A stretch of 64,000 bases of DNA from Thermococcus bergensis (GCF_020386975.1 NZ_JABFNK010000005.1:1-64000), one strand, 5' to 3'. Shown: positions 8,232 to 16,526, counted from the first letter of the stretch. Notes: a model not told the origin generated them from the sequence alone. Translations and numbers: made by a program.

Positions 8232-9224
8232 ATGGCAAACTTTGGATTATGGTGGGTCAAGTGGAATGGAGGTGAATACGAGTCAAGAATGATAAAAGGA
8301 AGAGATGAAAATTGGCAGGGTATCCCTGCAACCATTGATAACTTTAAAGAGTTGGGGTTCAATTATGCAGTAGTTCTTGACGGTGAAGGGAAGGGCACTC
8401 CACAACAAGGATATTCATATAATGATGGATATTATGATGGAAACAAGTTTGGAAGCTGGTTAAACAGACATTTCGAGGGTGCTATTGACTATTTTGCTTC
8501 TATCCCCATATTGAATAATACAAATATCTCCAGCAAGGGTGTTAGAGGAGTGTCCTACTGGAAAGGATGGATTGATGGAGTTTTAGATTCGACTGGAGGA
8601 AATTTAAAGGGATTTTACTGGAGCCTAGAGGATGCATGGCAAGTGAGCGATGGGACAGTGTATGAGGAAGACATTGAAGAAATATCAGCTTATGTGAGAA
8701 ACTTAAACAAGAAGCTTATATGGATACCCTCAGCGTGTACATTGGTACTCGAGAAAACCAATATTTTCAGTCTTGCAGGCCTCTTCGACTATGTCTTTGT
8801 ACAACCTAACTACTACCAACGAGGAGCTATTGCAAGGGGAGCTAATGATTACATCCCATATACTTATGAAGTTTTTAAAGAGTGGCTAACAAAACTTGAG
8901 AATCTAAAGAATGAGAACGATGCATTCAACATCTATATAGAAATGGAGGCCGATCAAAGTTTGCTCTTTTACTATATTGATCATACACACCTAGAAGAAA
9001 ACTTTAGAATATCCCTTATTGAATATTGTGCCCCAGCATTTGGTCCGGAATGCTTAAGCCAGTACACAACTGAAGCTAAAACCATAGCATACCACTACAC
9101 TAAAGCACAGAAGGATGTCTTGGGAGGTTTATATCCGAACAGAGCATATTATCTCAGCATTGACCTGAATGTTATTAGTGAAATGAATGGATTTACTAGA
9201 AGATTGGGGGATAATTATGTATAA
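8232..9224 (+). CDS. DUF4855-like protein, possible glycan-active TIM barrel
   Basis: A 330-residue soluble protein without a signal peptide, beginning MANFGLWWVKWNGG after a GGTGATACC site. Patterns such as GYYDGNKFGSWLNRHF, KGFYWSLEDAWQ, KKLIWIPSA, DYVFVQPNYYQ and AFNIYIEMEAD resemble the DUF4855 group, in which a Trp/Tyr-rich barrel binds or cuts polysaccharide. I am unsure of this match. Its 3' end overlaps the next gene by 8 bases, so the two are coupled; the partner is a membrane-anchored surface protein. A cytoplasmic barrel paired with a surface protein is odd. Aromatic content is high relative to neighbouring proteins. Confidence 0.6.
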   Translation: MANFGLWWVKWNGGEYESRMIKGRDENWQGIPATIDNFKELGFNYAVVLDGEGKGTPQQGYSYNDGYYDGNKFGSWLNRHFEGAIDYFASIPILNNTNISSKGVRGVSYWKGWIDGVLDSTGGNLKGFYWSLEDAWQVSDGTVYEEDIEEISAYVRNLNKKLIWIPSACTLVLEKTNIFSLAGLFDYVFVQPNYYQRGAIARGANDYIPYTYEVFKEWLTKLENLKNENDAFNIYIEMEADQSLLFYYIDHTHLEENFRISLIEYCAPAFGPECLSQYTTEAKTIAYHYTKAQKDVLGGLYPNRAYYLSIDLNVISEMNGFTRRLGDNYV

Positions 9225-10194
9225 CCATTTCAGAATCTCGTTTTTAGTCTTGCTGCTTGTTCTACCCTTAGTTTCCGGTGAGACCTGTGAACCTTACGAA
9301 ACATATTCGATAACCTCAATCCTGCCAGGCAATGGGTATGCATTTATTATTGTGCACCATTCTGAATGGATATGCGAGAGGGTTGCGGGGGAGGAGACAC
9401 TTAGGCGTAACATGCCCTATGGGGAATACGACCTCTACTATCTTTTCAATGGAAGCAACCTGCTCTTTTTGGGAAGAAGCAATCTCCTACTAGGCGAGCC
9501 TTCAATAATGGCTGAGATTAATGGGACTTTTTATATTCTGCAGCGCAGGGAGGAAATTATTCCCTACAAAAATATTACATTGATTATCAACGGTGAAGCC
9601 CGGAACTTTACGATTACCGCCCAGAAGACCGAGACGAGGGTTTACCGCTTTGAGGGATGTGCTGACTTGGCGTGGAACTGCACGAGAGTGGAGCTTCAGA
9701 ACGGCACGGTGGTGTCCAACTGCACGGAAAGCCCCGTTTTGGACTACTTCTTCGCGGAGAATAGGAGGAGTCTGGAGGGTATCAGAGGAGAAATTCATGA
9801 CGGCTTCGTAACTTTTCCGAACTCAAACTACAAAATTCCCGTTTTCGAGTTTGAAAGGCATTTCTCAGACTTTTTTGAGGGCAAGGAGCTTTCCAAAGCC
9901 CTCTCTGCCCTATATGCACTGCCCGTTGATGGAGGGATTCTCATCTACTATCCTGGCGAGATTAGGGCTGAGAAAGGCAGTTTCCTTTCGGAGTTGCCAC
10001 TTGTATTCTTCTATGATGGAGAGAATCTAAGACATCTTGACATGAGCACGGATATGCAAGAACTTCCGGAGTGTAATCCCAGCCAAGCTCAAACAGAAAA
10101 AAATAAGAAGGAGATATGTGGTATCGGCACTTTGCTTCTCTTAATGATCATGCCGTTGGTTCTAAAAAAGTTGCACCAAGTAAAGGACAACTAA
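9217..10194 (+). CDS. Secreted surface protein with CGP-CTERM-like tail
   Basis: The product starts with a signal peptide (FLVLLLVLPLVSG at about residues 9-21) and has a large external part with several Cys and N-glycosylation-type sites. It ends ICGIGTLLLLMIMPLVLKKL, a Cys-Gly motif, a hydrophobic stretch and basic residues. This resembles the CGP-CTERM sorting tail used by many Thermococcales surface proteins, with Ile in place of Pro. I choose ATG 9217 (GGGGGAT site) rather than the upstream in-frame start at 9187. The function is unknown. It lies between a DUF4855-like gene and a lipoprotein gene and is probably cotranscribed with both. Confidence 0.75.
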   Translation: MYNHFRISFLVLLLVLPLVSGETCEPYETYSITSILPGNGYAFIIVHHSEWICERVAGEETLRRNMPYGEYDLYYLFNGSNLLFLGRSNLLLGEPSIMAEINGTFYILQRREEIIPYKNITLIINGEARNFTITAQKTETRVYRFEGCADLAWNCTRVELQNGTVVSNCTESPVLDYFFAENRRSLEGIRGEIHDGFVTFPNSNYKIPVFEFERHFSDFFEGKELSKALSALYALPVDGGILIYYPGEIRAEKGSFLSELPLVFFYDGENLRHLDMSTDMQELPECNPSQAQTEKNKKEICGIGTLLLLMIMPLVLKKLHQVKDN

Positions 10195-10207
10195 AGGGGT
10201 AGTGAGA

Positions 10208-10765
10208 ATGAAAGCATTTCTCTCAATTTTTTTAATTTCTTTGGTGGTTTTTTCGTCTCTATGCATAAACCGGGCTTCGACAGGCCATTCCTCTCATCCG
10301 GAACCGGCTCAGGAAGTCACGGCGTTTCTCACTGAGGCTAAGAAAAACATTAAAGAATGCAACACAACTTTAAAGAAGCCTTTAGCCCCTTGGAGCGAGC
10401 CAGAGTATTTGAACATGACCGTCCTAAATGGAACAACCCTCAAGCTGGGCGGCAAGATATACAGATACACTGTTCTGGGCATCTGGAACGTTAGTTTTTC
10501 TGGAGAGGCGAACAGTGGGGAGTACAAAATTATCTGGGAGCAACTAAAGAACCTCACAACAACCGGGGGACATGAAATTGACTTCAAAATTTACAAAGGG
10601 AGTGCAATGATAAGTTCTTTCACCTACTGGTATGTCCCATTCCAGCTGGATTCGTTCTGTGTCGTGGTTAGTTCCAAATCCATAAAACTCCCAAACGGAG
10701 ATACGTTAACCTTTATCTTCATGCATGTCGAAAAAGGAGATTTGTGGATTGCTTTACTTGGGTGA
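10208..10765 (+). CDS. Predicted lipoprotein, unknown function
   Basis: About 185 residues with an N-terminal hydrophobic segment and lipobox-like cysteine (FLISLVVFSSLC, Cys near residue 19), followed by a polar region with several N-glycosylation-type sites. A possible GTG start lies two codons earlier. The ATG has the better spacing to AGGGGTAGTGAG. It follows the CGP-type surface gene by 13 bases and ends just before the IS607 element. I recognise no domain. Confidence 0.7.
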   Translation: MKAFLSIFLISLVVFSSLCINRASTGHSSHPEPAQEVTAFLTEAKKNIKECNTTLKKPLAPWSEPEYLNMTVLNGTTLKLGGKIYRYTVLGIWNVSFSGEANSGEYKIIWEQLKNLTTTGGHEIDFKIYKGSAMISSFTYWYVPFQLDSFCVVVSSKSIKLPNGDTLTFIFMHVEKGDLWIALLG

Positions 10766-10771
10766 CGCTTA

Positions 10772-10842
10772 GGGCTTCAGCTTAGCCCCGTTCTGCCTAC
10801 CAGTAAAGTGCGTGTAGGGCGTTAATTTCGTAACGGGTAGGC
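10772..10842 (-). ncRNA. Candidate omega-RNA scaffold at the 3' end of tnpB
   Basis: Two stem-loops lie at the tnpB stop. One is a 7-bp perfect stem GCCTACC/GGTAGGC (10795-10801 with 10836-10842), which straddles the stop codon. The other is GGGCT/AGCCC (10772-10788) just beyond it. In known TnpB systems a guide RNA overlaps the tnpB 3' end and runs into the flanking DNA. Structure is seen; the RNA itself is inferred. The second hairpin could instead be a terminator. Confidence 0.35.
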
Positions 10843-11978
10843 TTCCCTCCTCCCGTCTTCATCGGAGGGCTTTCGGGGGGAACGGAAACTCCCCACATCT
10901 TCAGGGCTTTCAAGCGAATATTCCACGAGCCAACCACATCCCTATCAGCCTCAAAACCACAATTCGAGCACTTTAAAACCCTGTGCCCATTCGGGACTAG
11001 CTTCCCCCCACATATCGGACACAGGGATGAAGAGTAAGCAGGATCAACAAAAACGACACTCACACCCTTTAACTTGGCTTTATACTCGATAATGGATTGA
11101 AGCTTTCTAAAACTCCACCTGTGCAAGCGACCATTCAACTCAGCAGAGTATCTGACTGAGTCTCTAATATTAGTCAAATCCTCAAGGGCAATACAACCAT
11201 AATTCTCTGCCAGTTCAACAATCTTGGTTGCTAACTTGTGATACAAGTCATTTAGTCTGTTCCTTTCTCTTTCGCCATACTTTTCCAAAAGCTCTTTTCT
11301 CTTTTTACCCGTTTTTAGCTTCTTCTGAATTCTCCTCCTCTTCAAGAAATAACCCGTTCTAATTTCCCTCTCGTGAGTAATGATCTGGATAAAGTTCCCA
11401 TCTGGAAGGCTGAGGGTTACATTATTCTCGTTCAAGTCCACACCAACGACGGCTTTTGACTCTCTGACTTCAACTTCCTTTGAGAACACCACGTGGAGAA
11501 AAACTCCTTTTGGATTTTTAACCAGCCAGGCTTGTCCTATTTTCCACTCCCTAAACTTCTCGTGGTACTTTGCACGATAAAACTCCAGTTCCAGCCTTCT
11601 ACTTGGAGTTGAGAGTTTAATAAATCCTCCTTCAATGTCGAGTTTGAAGAGGTGATCATCAAGCATTATCACTTTTTTCTTGAAAACAGGCTTTCCATTA
11701 GCTTTTCCTTTTCTCTTCCTCTTCCTGTAACTCTTGTAGATTGAGGTAGCCATTTGGCAGGCCGTGTAAATGTAGTGGCTTGGGAGTTCTGGGTACTGCT
11801 CCCGAAGGCTTTTGTACGTCTCTTTCTTCAACCGGTAGAAGCTCGTAATGTTGTTCTCAAAAACATAATCAAGGAGTAAATTTACAATATCAGAATAAAG
11901 GGAGAAGAGGTCTTCTAACCCTTCAGGTTCTGTTTTGAGTTTGAATTTTGCCGTGAGTTTAATAGTCTCTGAGGGCAT
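10797..11978 (-). CDS. tnpB: TnpB RNA-guided nuclease (IS607)
   Basis: A 393-residue TnpB. RuvC-like catalytic residues are visible: Asp in VVGVDLNENNVTLSL, Glu in ALEDLTNIRDS, and Asp in EADRDVVGSWNIRL. A zinc ribbon (CPICGGK, then CSNCG) lies between the last two. TnpB proteins are RNA-guided DNA nucleases that help the element persist after excision. It overlaps the 3' end of tnpA by 20 bases. All key residues are present and the frame is intact, so it may be active. The stretch ESPPMKTGGGKPT near the end matches the usual C-terminal TnpB tail. Confidence 0.92.
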   Translation of the reverse strand: MPSETIKLTAKFKLKTEPEGLEDLFSLYSDIVNLLLDYVFENNITSFYRLKKETYKSLREQYPELPSHYIYTACQMATSIYKSYRKRKRKGKANGKPVFKKKVIMLDDHLFKLDIEGGFIKLSTPSRRLELEFYRAKYHEKFREWKIGQAWLVKNPKGVFLHVVFSKEVEVRESKAVVGVDLNENNVTLSLPDGNFIQIITHEREIRTGYFLKRRRIQKKLKTGKKRKELLEKYGERERNRLNDLYHKLATKIVELAENYGCIALEDLTNIRDSVRYSAELNGRLHRWSFRKLQSIIEYKAKLKGVSVVFVDPAYSSSLCPICGGKLVPNGHRVLKCSNCGFEADRDVVGSWNIRLKALKMWGVSVPPESPPMKTGGGKPTRYEINALHALYW

Positions 11979-12567
11979 TCTTTACCGCCTCGACAAGGCG
12001 TTTTTTCTTGTGAGAACGGGCACCATAGAGTTTTCCAGCAAAGGAAGTAACAATTGCTAACAAGTCCTCAACAAGTTCCTTTTCTGGCGTTTTCTCTTCA
12101 TCATCAAAGATTACTTCAACCTCAACCCCGTGAGAGTTAAAGTATTGCTCAAGGTATTTGAATCCAAAGCGGGTGAGCCTGTCTTTGTACGTTATAACGA
12201 CTTTTGTTATTTCCCCACTTTCAACGAGTTTGAAGAGTTGTTTCAGTCCTTTTCTATTCTCGTTTAGTCCTGAAGAAATGTCTGTGATGATTTTTGCAAC
12301 TTGGTAGCCTTTTGATGCGCAGTAGTTCTTGAGGTATTCGACTTGTCTCTCAAGGTCTTGTTTTTGGTCTCTGCTTGATACTCTGGCGTAAATTACAACC
12401 TTGTCGGGGGTTTTGCCTTCGAGGAGTCTTTTAATCTCGCTTTCTGGAATTCTGTATTCTTTTCCGACCCTGTATGCTTTAATCTCGCCGGCTTTGATTT
12501 TTCTGAGGAGTGTCGGCTTGCTAATGCCAAGGAGCTGTGCCGCTTTCCCTGTCCGATAAAGCTTCAT
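11959..12567 (-). CDS. tnpA: IS607 TnpA serine recombinase
   Basis: The N-terminal MerR-like helix-turn-helix (KAAQLLGISKPTLLRKIKAG) is followed by a small serine-resolvase domain. The catalytic Ser is in YARVSSRDQKQDLERQ; later motifs are DISSGLNENRKGLK and [10 protein letters not shown]. This domain order is diagnostic of IS607. I choose ATG 12567, where the helix-turn-helix begins (MKLYRTGKAAQLLG). The open frame extends 20 codons further into AT-rich leader DNA without homologous content. It catalyses cut-and-insert recombination without target duplication. Confidence 0.9.
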   Translation of the reverse strand: MKLYRTGKAAQLLGISKPTLLRKIKAGEIKAYRVGKEYRIPESEIKRLLEGKTPDKVVIYARVSSRDQKQDLERQVEYLKNYCASKGYQVAKIITDISSGLNENRKGLKQLFKLVESGEITKVVITYKDRLTRFGFKYLEQYFNSHGVEVEVIFDDEEKTPEKELVEDLLAIVTSFAGKLYGARSHKKKRLVEAVKNALRDY

Positions 12568-12631
12568 ACTGCACACCCCTATTACAAACAATGACACAAA
12601 ATATATAAACTTTACGATTTTAACCATTTAG

Positions 12632-12766
12632 AAAACAGCCCCTGGAATGTGGGGATACAAATGGATCAAGTATTTGATTAAGATAGAGGTTGTGGATTAC
12701 AACTTCTTGGGAACTTACGAGAGCGAAGGCTATCCGGATGATGCATATATTGGTGAAAAGCCATGA
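12632..12766 (+). pseudogene. C-terminal stump of a molybdopterin oxidoreductase (sulfite oxidase-like)
   Basis: An open frame without a start, beginning right at the IS607 edge, reads APGMWGYKWIKYLIKIEVVD, then NFLGTYESEGYPDDAY. The GMWGYKWIK...I pattern and the closing G-Y-x-D-A-Y are typical of the end of sulfite oxidase/YedY-like molybdopterin proteins. The stop TGA overlaps the ATG of the next membrane protein gene, so the two were coupled. The rest of the gene is gone, so the system is disabled here. Confidence 0.65.
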
Positions 12767-13104
12767 GGCCATTTAGGATTGTGGAACTTACAGCGGTTCC
12801 GCTTTTTGTTTTCTCTTTTATTCTTATTATCACGGGATATGGGATTGTAAGCCCTAAGGTGATCTCAATCTTTACTTTTGGCTTGGTCTCATACCAGAAT
12901 GCTCCAACGCTCCATTCATACCGGCTTATAAGATATGGCTTCTCTGTTTTGCTCCTTGTCCACTCCTATGCTGGTTTTGAGGTTTTTGGACTTAAGAAAA
13001 TAAGAAATCGAAGGTTGAGGCTCTTCTTAAGCTATTTGCTTTTGTTTATTGTTATCTATGTAGTGTGGGTAGCAACAATAACAGAACTTGGGGAAATTTT
13101 TTAG
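12763..13104 (+). CDS. Small multi-pass membrane protein, former partner of the lost oxidoreductase
   Basis: A 113-residue protein with about four hydrophobic segments (FVFSFILIITGYGIV, GFSVLLLVHSYAGFEVF, FLSYLLLFIVIYVVWVA). The two central histidines (LHSYRLIRYGFSVLLLVHSY) could be haem ligands, as in YedZ-like partners of YedY oxidoreductases. That comparison rests on context as much as sequence. The ATG overlaps the stop of the truncated oxidoreductase (ATGA), so it has lost its normal translational coupling and promoter and may no longer be expressed well. Confidence 0.6.
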   Translation: MRPFRIVELTAVPLFVFSFILIITGYGIVSPKVISIFTFGLVSYQNAPTLHSYRLIRYGFSVLLLVHSYAGFEVFGLKKIRNRRLRLFLSYLLLFIVIYVVWVATITELGEIF

Positions 13105-13150
13105 AGTAATTTTTTTGTTTTTTAGTACTCACCATTTCTTGGTGGTCTGA

Positions 13151-13399
13151 ATGTCCTCGGGGGTTACAAGGGAACTGATTTTCGGTGTTATGTTGGTTAT
13201 TGTTATTGGCTTTGCCATAATTGGGTATGGGATATTGCAGCTTCTTCCCCACCCAGTAGCAACTCATGCAGTGCCACCAACAGAAAAATTCAGGAATCTC
13301 TTGGTTATTTACCTCGTTTCAGTTTTGTTTATTATAATAATGGAGCTATTGAGTTCTTCTCGACCTAAGGAGGAAAAATTTCAAAAGAAGCCCCAGTAA
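13151..13399 (+). CDS. Small membrane protein, two transmembrane segments
   Basis: An 82-residue ORF after a GGTGGTCTG site. It has hydrophobic segments at about residues 10-30 (FGVMLVIVIGFAIIGYGILQL) and 48-64 (LLVIYLVSVLFIIIMEL) and a charged Lys/Glu C-terminus. Neither family nor function is recognised. It follows the previous membrane gene by 46 bases and may belong to the same disrupted redox unit. Confidence 0.55.
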   Translation: MSSGVTRELIFGVMLVIVIGFAIIGYGILQLLPHPVATHAVPPTEKFRNLLVIYLVSVLFIIIMELLSSSRPKEEKFQKKPQ

Positions 13400-13527
13400 T
13401 TTATGAATTGGGTTGATGATTTTGTTATTTATCTCTTGGGATTTTTTGTTCTTTCCCCTTTCCTCTCTTTCTGCAGGGAAAGATAGTCTTTTATGATGTC
13501 CGTTACAAATTTTTAGTGGTGGTGCTC

Positions 13528-14970
13528 ATGCGCATTGAAGACGTTTACATCTGGGACATAAACGCTAAGTGGCTTGGCATAAGCCCTTACCAGCTCATGG
13601 AGAACGCTGGTGCTGGAGTCGCAAAGGCTATAGAAGAGAGGTTTGGCAAGGGCCTAAAAATAGCAGTCTTTTCTAGTACGGGTAACAATGGTGGCGATGG
13701 TTTTGTTGCTGCTAGACATTTGAGCTTTGAGAACAATGTTACTCTCTTCTTGGTAGGAGATGAAATAAAGATAAGGAGTGATGAAGCGAGACACAACTGG
13801 GAAATCCTCAAACATCTTGATTTCATAACAATTAAAGTTCTCAAGGACTCAAGTCAGATAAAACCCCTAAATCTCGATGAGTTCGATGTTATAGTCGATG
13901 CTCTGTTGGGAGCAGGGAGCAAAGGAGAACCTCGCGAGCCCATACGTTCTGCTGTGGAGAAAATAAACGAATACGCTGGAAAAGCCAAGATAGTGAGCGT
14001 TGACCTTCCGAGCGGTTATCCGAGTGATGTCCGCGTTAGGTGCGACTTTGCAGTAACTTTCCAGTGGGATAAAGAAGAGTATGCTGGCTTTGAAAGAGTT
14101 ATAGCGAAGATTGGGTATCCAAAAGAGCTATATCACCTCATAGGGCCAGGAGATGCAAAGTTTGCTTTAAGAAAGAAAGGCGAGCACAAGGGGCAGAACG
14201 GGAGGCTTTTAATAATCGGCGGGAGCGAGGACTACTTTGGGGCTCCGTACTTGGCAGCGAAAGCGGCGAGCTACATAGTGGATTTGGTGTACCTAGCGAT
14301 GCCCGAATACTCTGCTAGAAGAATAAATGATCCCAACATAATTTTGCGCCCCTTTGATGGCAAAAACTTCACAAAGGAAGACGTTGAGGACGTTCTGACA
14401 ATTGCTGATGGTGTTGATGCAGTTGTCTTAGGCCCAGGAATTGGGGAAAAAGTAGAGACTAAGGACTTTGTAGTCGAGTTCCTCCGCTGGTGTGAGAAAC
14501 CAGTAGTTATAGATGCCGACGCCCTAAAGGCTGTCGCCGAGGATTTGGACGTTCTTAAGGGTAAGAAATTCGTCTTGACGCCTCACGCTGGTGAATTCAG
14601 GATACTGTTTGGGGAAAAGCCCGAAGGAAGCCTTGAAGAGAAGGCGAAGCAGGTAATGGAGAAAGCCAGGGCAGTGAATGGCACTATCCTGCTCAAGGGA
14701 GCTTACGATATAATAAGTGACGGCAAAATCTGGAGGTACAACAAAACCGGAAACCGGGGTATGACGACAGGAGGAACTGGAGACGTGCTGGCTGGAATAG
14801 TTGGGGCATTGCTCGCATTGGGCAACACGCCGTTGAGAGCCGCAAGCGCTGGTGCTTTCTTGAACGGCCTAGCAGGGGATATGGTAAGAGAGGAGATGGG
14901 AGAAAACTTCACCGCTTTGGAGGTTGCTAAAAAAGTCCCATTCGCTATCAAGTGGGTTCTTGAATTTTAA
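13528..14970 (+). CDS. nnr: Bifunctional NAD(P)HX epimerase/dehydratase
   Basis: Repairs hydrated NADH and NADPH. The N-terminal YjeF domain (epimerase) spans about residues 1-205, with the glycine-rich FSSTGNNGGDGFVAARHL and the VDALLGAGSKGEPREP motif. The C-terminal ribokinase-like dehydratase domain has VVLGPGIGEK, IDADALKAV, LTPHAGEF and TTGGTGDVLAG. The length (480 residues) is normal for the fused enzyme. ATG 13528 is preferred over the GTG codons upstream, which are part of the GGTGGTG binding site. The end overlaps the convergent regulator gene by 4 bases. Confidence 0.93.
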   Translation: MRIEDVYIWDINAKWLGISPYQLMENAGAGVAKAIEERFGKGLKIAVFSSTGNNGGDGFVAARHLSFENNVTLFLVGDEIKIRSDEARHNWEILKHLDFITIKVLKDSSQIKPLNLDEFDVIVDALLGAGSKGEPREPIRSAVEKINEYAGKAKIVSVDLPSGYPSDVRVRCDFAVTFQWDKEEYAGFERVIAKIGYPKELYHLIGPGDAKFALRKKGEHKGQNGRLLIIGGSEDYFGAPYLAAKAASYIVDLVYLAMPEYSARRINDPNIILRPFDGKNFTKEDVEDVLTIADGVDAVVLGPGIGEKVETKDFVVEFLRWCEKPVVIDADALKAVAEDLDVLKGKKFVLTPHAGEFRILFGEKPEGSLEEKAKQVMEKARAVNGTILLKGAYDIISDGKIWRYNKTGNRGMTTGGTGDVLAGIVGALLALGNTPLRAASAGAFLNGLAGDMVREEMGENFTALEVAKKVPFAIKWVLEF

Positions 14971-15527
14971 TCCTCCAATTTTAGGAGTTTCCTTAATTCT
15001 TTTGCCTCCCCTTGTAACTTGGGAGAAGTGAGCAATACTAAAAGATTCATTATGTGAATGAACTCTAAGGGGTTTAAATCAAAACCCTCCAGTCGCTTAA
15101 TTAAATCTCTTGAAAGCGTCTCTACAGCGCTTATGGATCTTTCAACCAGTTCTATGAAAGCATTTTTATCGTCAATTTCAAATCCTGCATTCGTGAATAT
15201 ATTATAGAGTGTTTCCGCCTCCTGACGATGAATAGCCTTCATTGTTGGTGTTGTTACGTCCCCATCTTGATATGGTGCAATCAAAAATATCCTTGCAGTT
15301 CTTCGGTAGAGTGTTTCGTTTCCATCTTTCCCAACTTCTTCAACAAATCCTGCTTTTTCAAGAAGGTTTATGTGCCGATATATTGTTGAAGGGCTCTTTT
15401 TTAGCATAGCACTAAGTTCAGGAACAGACATGGGGCGTTCTCTAAGAAGGTTAACTATCTCAAGCCTTGTTCTATCCCCGAGCAGCTTAATTTTCTCAGG
15501 ATCGGTAACAATCAGTACCTCTTTCAT
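14967..15527 (-). CDS. ArsR-type winged-helix regulator
   Basis: The first 75 residues form an ArsR-like DNA-binding domain (DPEKIKLLGDRTRLEIVNLL, then VPELSAMLKKSPSTIYRHIN and a wing ending ETLYRRTAR). The rest is an alpha-helical effector or dimer region without visible metal-binding cysteines. It is the last of three leftward genes that also include DUF211 and another ArsR-like regulator with the same opening (VTDPE-IKL), suggesting paralogues. It begins 13 bases after the DUF211 stop. Confidence 0.8.
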   Translation of the reverse strand: MKEVLIVTDPEKIKLLGDRTRLEIVNLLRERPMSVPELSAMLKKSPSTIYRHINLLEKAGFVEEVGKDGNETLYRRTARIFLIAPYQDGDVTTPTMKAIHRQEAETLYNIFTNAGFEIDDKNAFIELVERSISAVETLSRDLIKRLEGFDLNPLEFIHIMNLLVLLTSPKLQGEAKELRKLLKLED

Positions 15528-15540
15528 GAGTCCTCTGCTC

Positions 15541-15846
15541 TCAAAACTCTTCTAGCTTGTCTTGGGGGGTTTCGCTCTCCTCAATAATCTTCTTTCCTGC
15601 GGCAACCATATCAATGCTGTGCACAACTCCACCAAACTCTTCTATTGTCCTTACAATCTCTTCATAGTCCAGATTGTCCCCAACGATGGTTATCTTTACG
15701 TTTTCCGTTTCTTTGTCTATCTCCACGAGGGTAATATTAACTCCATCAACACCTTTCAGCTCACTTAATCCCAAAGCTAGCTCAGTAACCATAGGCTGGT
15801 GGGGTTTAAGCACATCCAGCACGAGAAGTCTAATTCCTCTTGCCAT
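15541..15846 (-). CDS. DUF211 family protein
   Basis: A 101-residue protein of ferredoxin-like fold type (RGIRLLVLDVLKPHQPMVTE, then GVDGVNITLVEIDKETENVK and GGVVHSIDMVAAGK). This matches the small DUF211 family found mainly in archaea. No catalytic role is known to me. It lies between two winged-helix regulators in one leftward transcript (24 and 13 base gaps), so it may act as an accessory sensor, which is inference. Confidence 0.85.
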   Translation of the reverse strand: MARGIRLLVLDVLKPHQPMVTELALGLSELKGVDGVNITLVEIDKETENVKITIVGDNLDYEEIVRTIEEFGGVVHSIDMVAAGKKIIEESETPQDKLEEF

Positions 15847-15870
15847 TTTCTATCCCGTTTCCCTTTGAAT

Positions 15871-16452
15871 TTATTCCTTTTTAAGTGTTTCTCCGAGCTT
15901 TCTCAGGAGAGCTATTGCCTCTTCGTCCCTTCCAAGCTCTGCCATGGTGAGCCAGTCAATGGCGTGGATTATGTCCTCATCCGAGAATTCCTTAAGGGCG
16001 TCCTCTTTTTCCTCCATCTCTGCAGAGATTTTTGCTGTATAGGAATGTTCTTTCTCTAGGAGTCTGTCCATTATGTTCAAAAGCTCTTCCTCATCGAATT
16101 TATAGCCAAGGGCTTTGAAGATATCGAGCTTTGTCTTCAACCTTGACCTGGCTAGGTATCTGAGCTCGTCATCTCCGAGGTATAGATTTATGTAGAACGC
16201 GTCTGCAGTCCTTCCGTAGTATTTTTCCACCAAGTTCCCTTTCATTTCTGTTCTTTTTACCTCCACAAGGCCGGCTTCCTTTAGCTTCTCGATGTGGTGG
16301 TAGATTGTCTGCGGAGTTTTCCCGAGGATTTCGCTGAGCTGTGAAATGGTCATCTCCCTATTTCTAAGCAACTTCAATATCTGTCTTCTTGTATCCTCAA
16401 GCATTAGCTTTATCACTTCTGGGTCTGTGACTAGTTTAACCTTCTTTTTCAT
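15871..16452 (-). CDS. ArsR-type winged-helix regulator, first gene of its operon
   Basis: A 193-residue protein with an N-terminal winged helix (DPEVIKLMLEDTRRQILKLL, TISQLSEILGKTPQTIYHHI) followed by a helical region, similar in layout to the regulator two genes downstream. ATG 16452 follows GGTGAGGGC and begins MKKKVKLVTDPE. The longer open frame upstream crosses the promoter region and is unlikely. Two AACGTT half-sites lie 17-43 bases upstream of the start, suggesting autoregulation and perhaps control of the divergent acyl-CoA synthetase gene. Confidence 0.82.
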   Translation of the reverse strand: MKKKVKLVTDPEVIKLMLEDTRRQILKLLRNREMTISQLSEILGKTPQTIYHHIEKLKEAGLVEVKRTEMKGNLVEKYYGRTADAFYINLYLGDDELRYLARSRLKTKLDIFKALGYKFDEEELLNIMDRLLEKEHSYTAKISAEMEEKEDALKEFSDEDIIHAIDWLTMAELGRDEEAIALLRKLGETLKKE

Positions 16453-16468
16453 TGCCCTCACCAATTTT

Positions 16469-16494
16469 AACGTTTTAATAAGAATTTGAACGTT
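16469..16494. promoter_or_regulatory. Paired AACGTT half-sites in a divergent promoter
   Basis: Two AACGTT palindromes (16469-16474 and 16489-16494) are exactly 20 bases apart, about two helical turns, between the regulator start and the acyl-CoA synthetase promoter. This geometry suits a dimeric winged-helix regulator. The binding protein is inferred. Confidence 0.4.
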
Positions 16495-16526
16495 ATAGAA
16501 TATAACCTTTTCCCAAATCTGGAAAA

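Larger units (their letters stand above)
10772..12631 (-). mobile_element. IS607-family element (tnpA + tnpB)
   Basis: The tnpA serine recombinase and tnpB genes are overlapping and read leftward. IS607 elements make no target duplication, so ends are approximate. The right flank (12632 on) is the stump of a host gene; the left flank is the end of a lipoprotein gene. The missing N-terminal part of the host gene is not found on the other side, so the insertion was accompanied or followed by a deletion. Confidence 0.75.

Noticed and set aside
10766-10796. Rho-independent-like terminator as sole explanation of the hairpin after the lipoprotein gene
   Set aside because: No T-run follows on either strand, and its position at the tnpB end fits a guide RNA scaffold at least as well. 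It is left as a candidate only.
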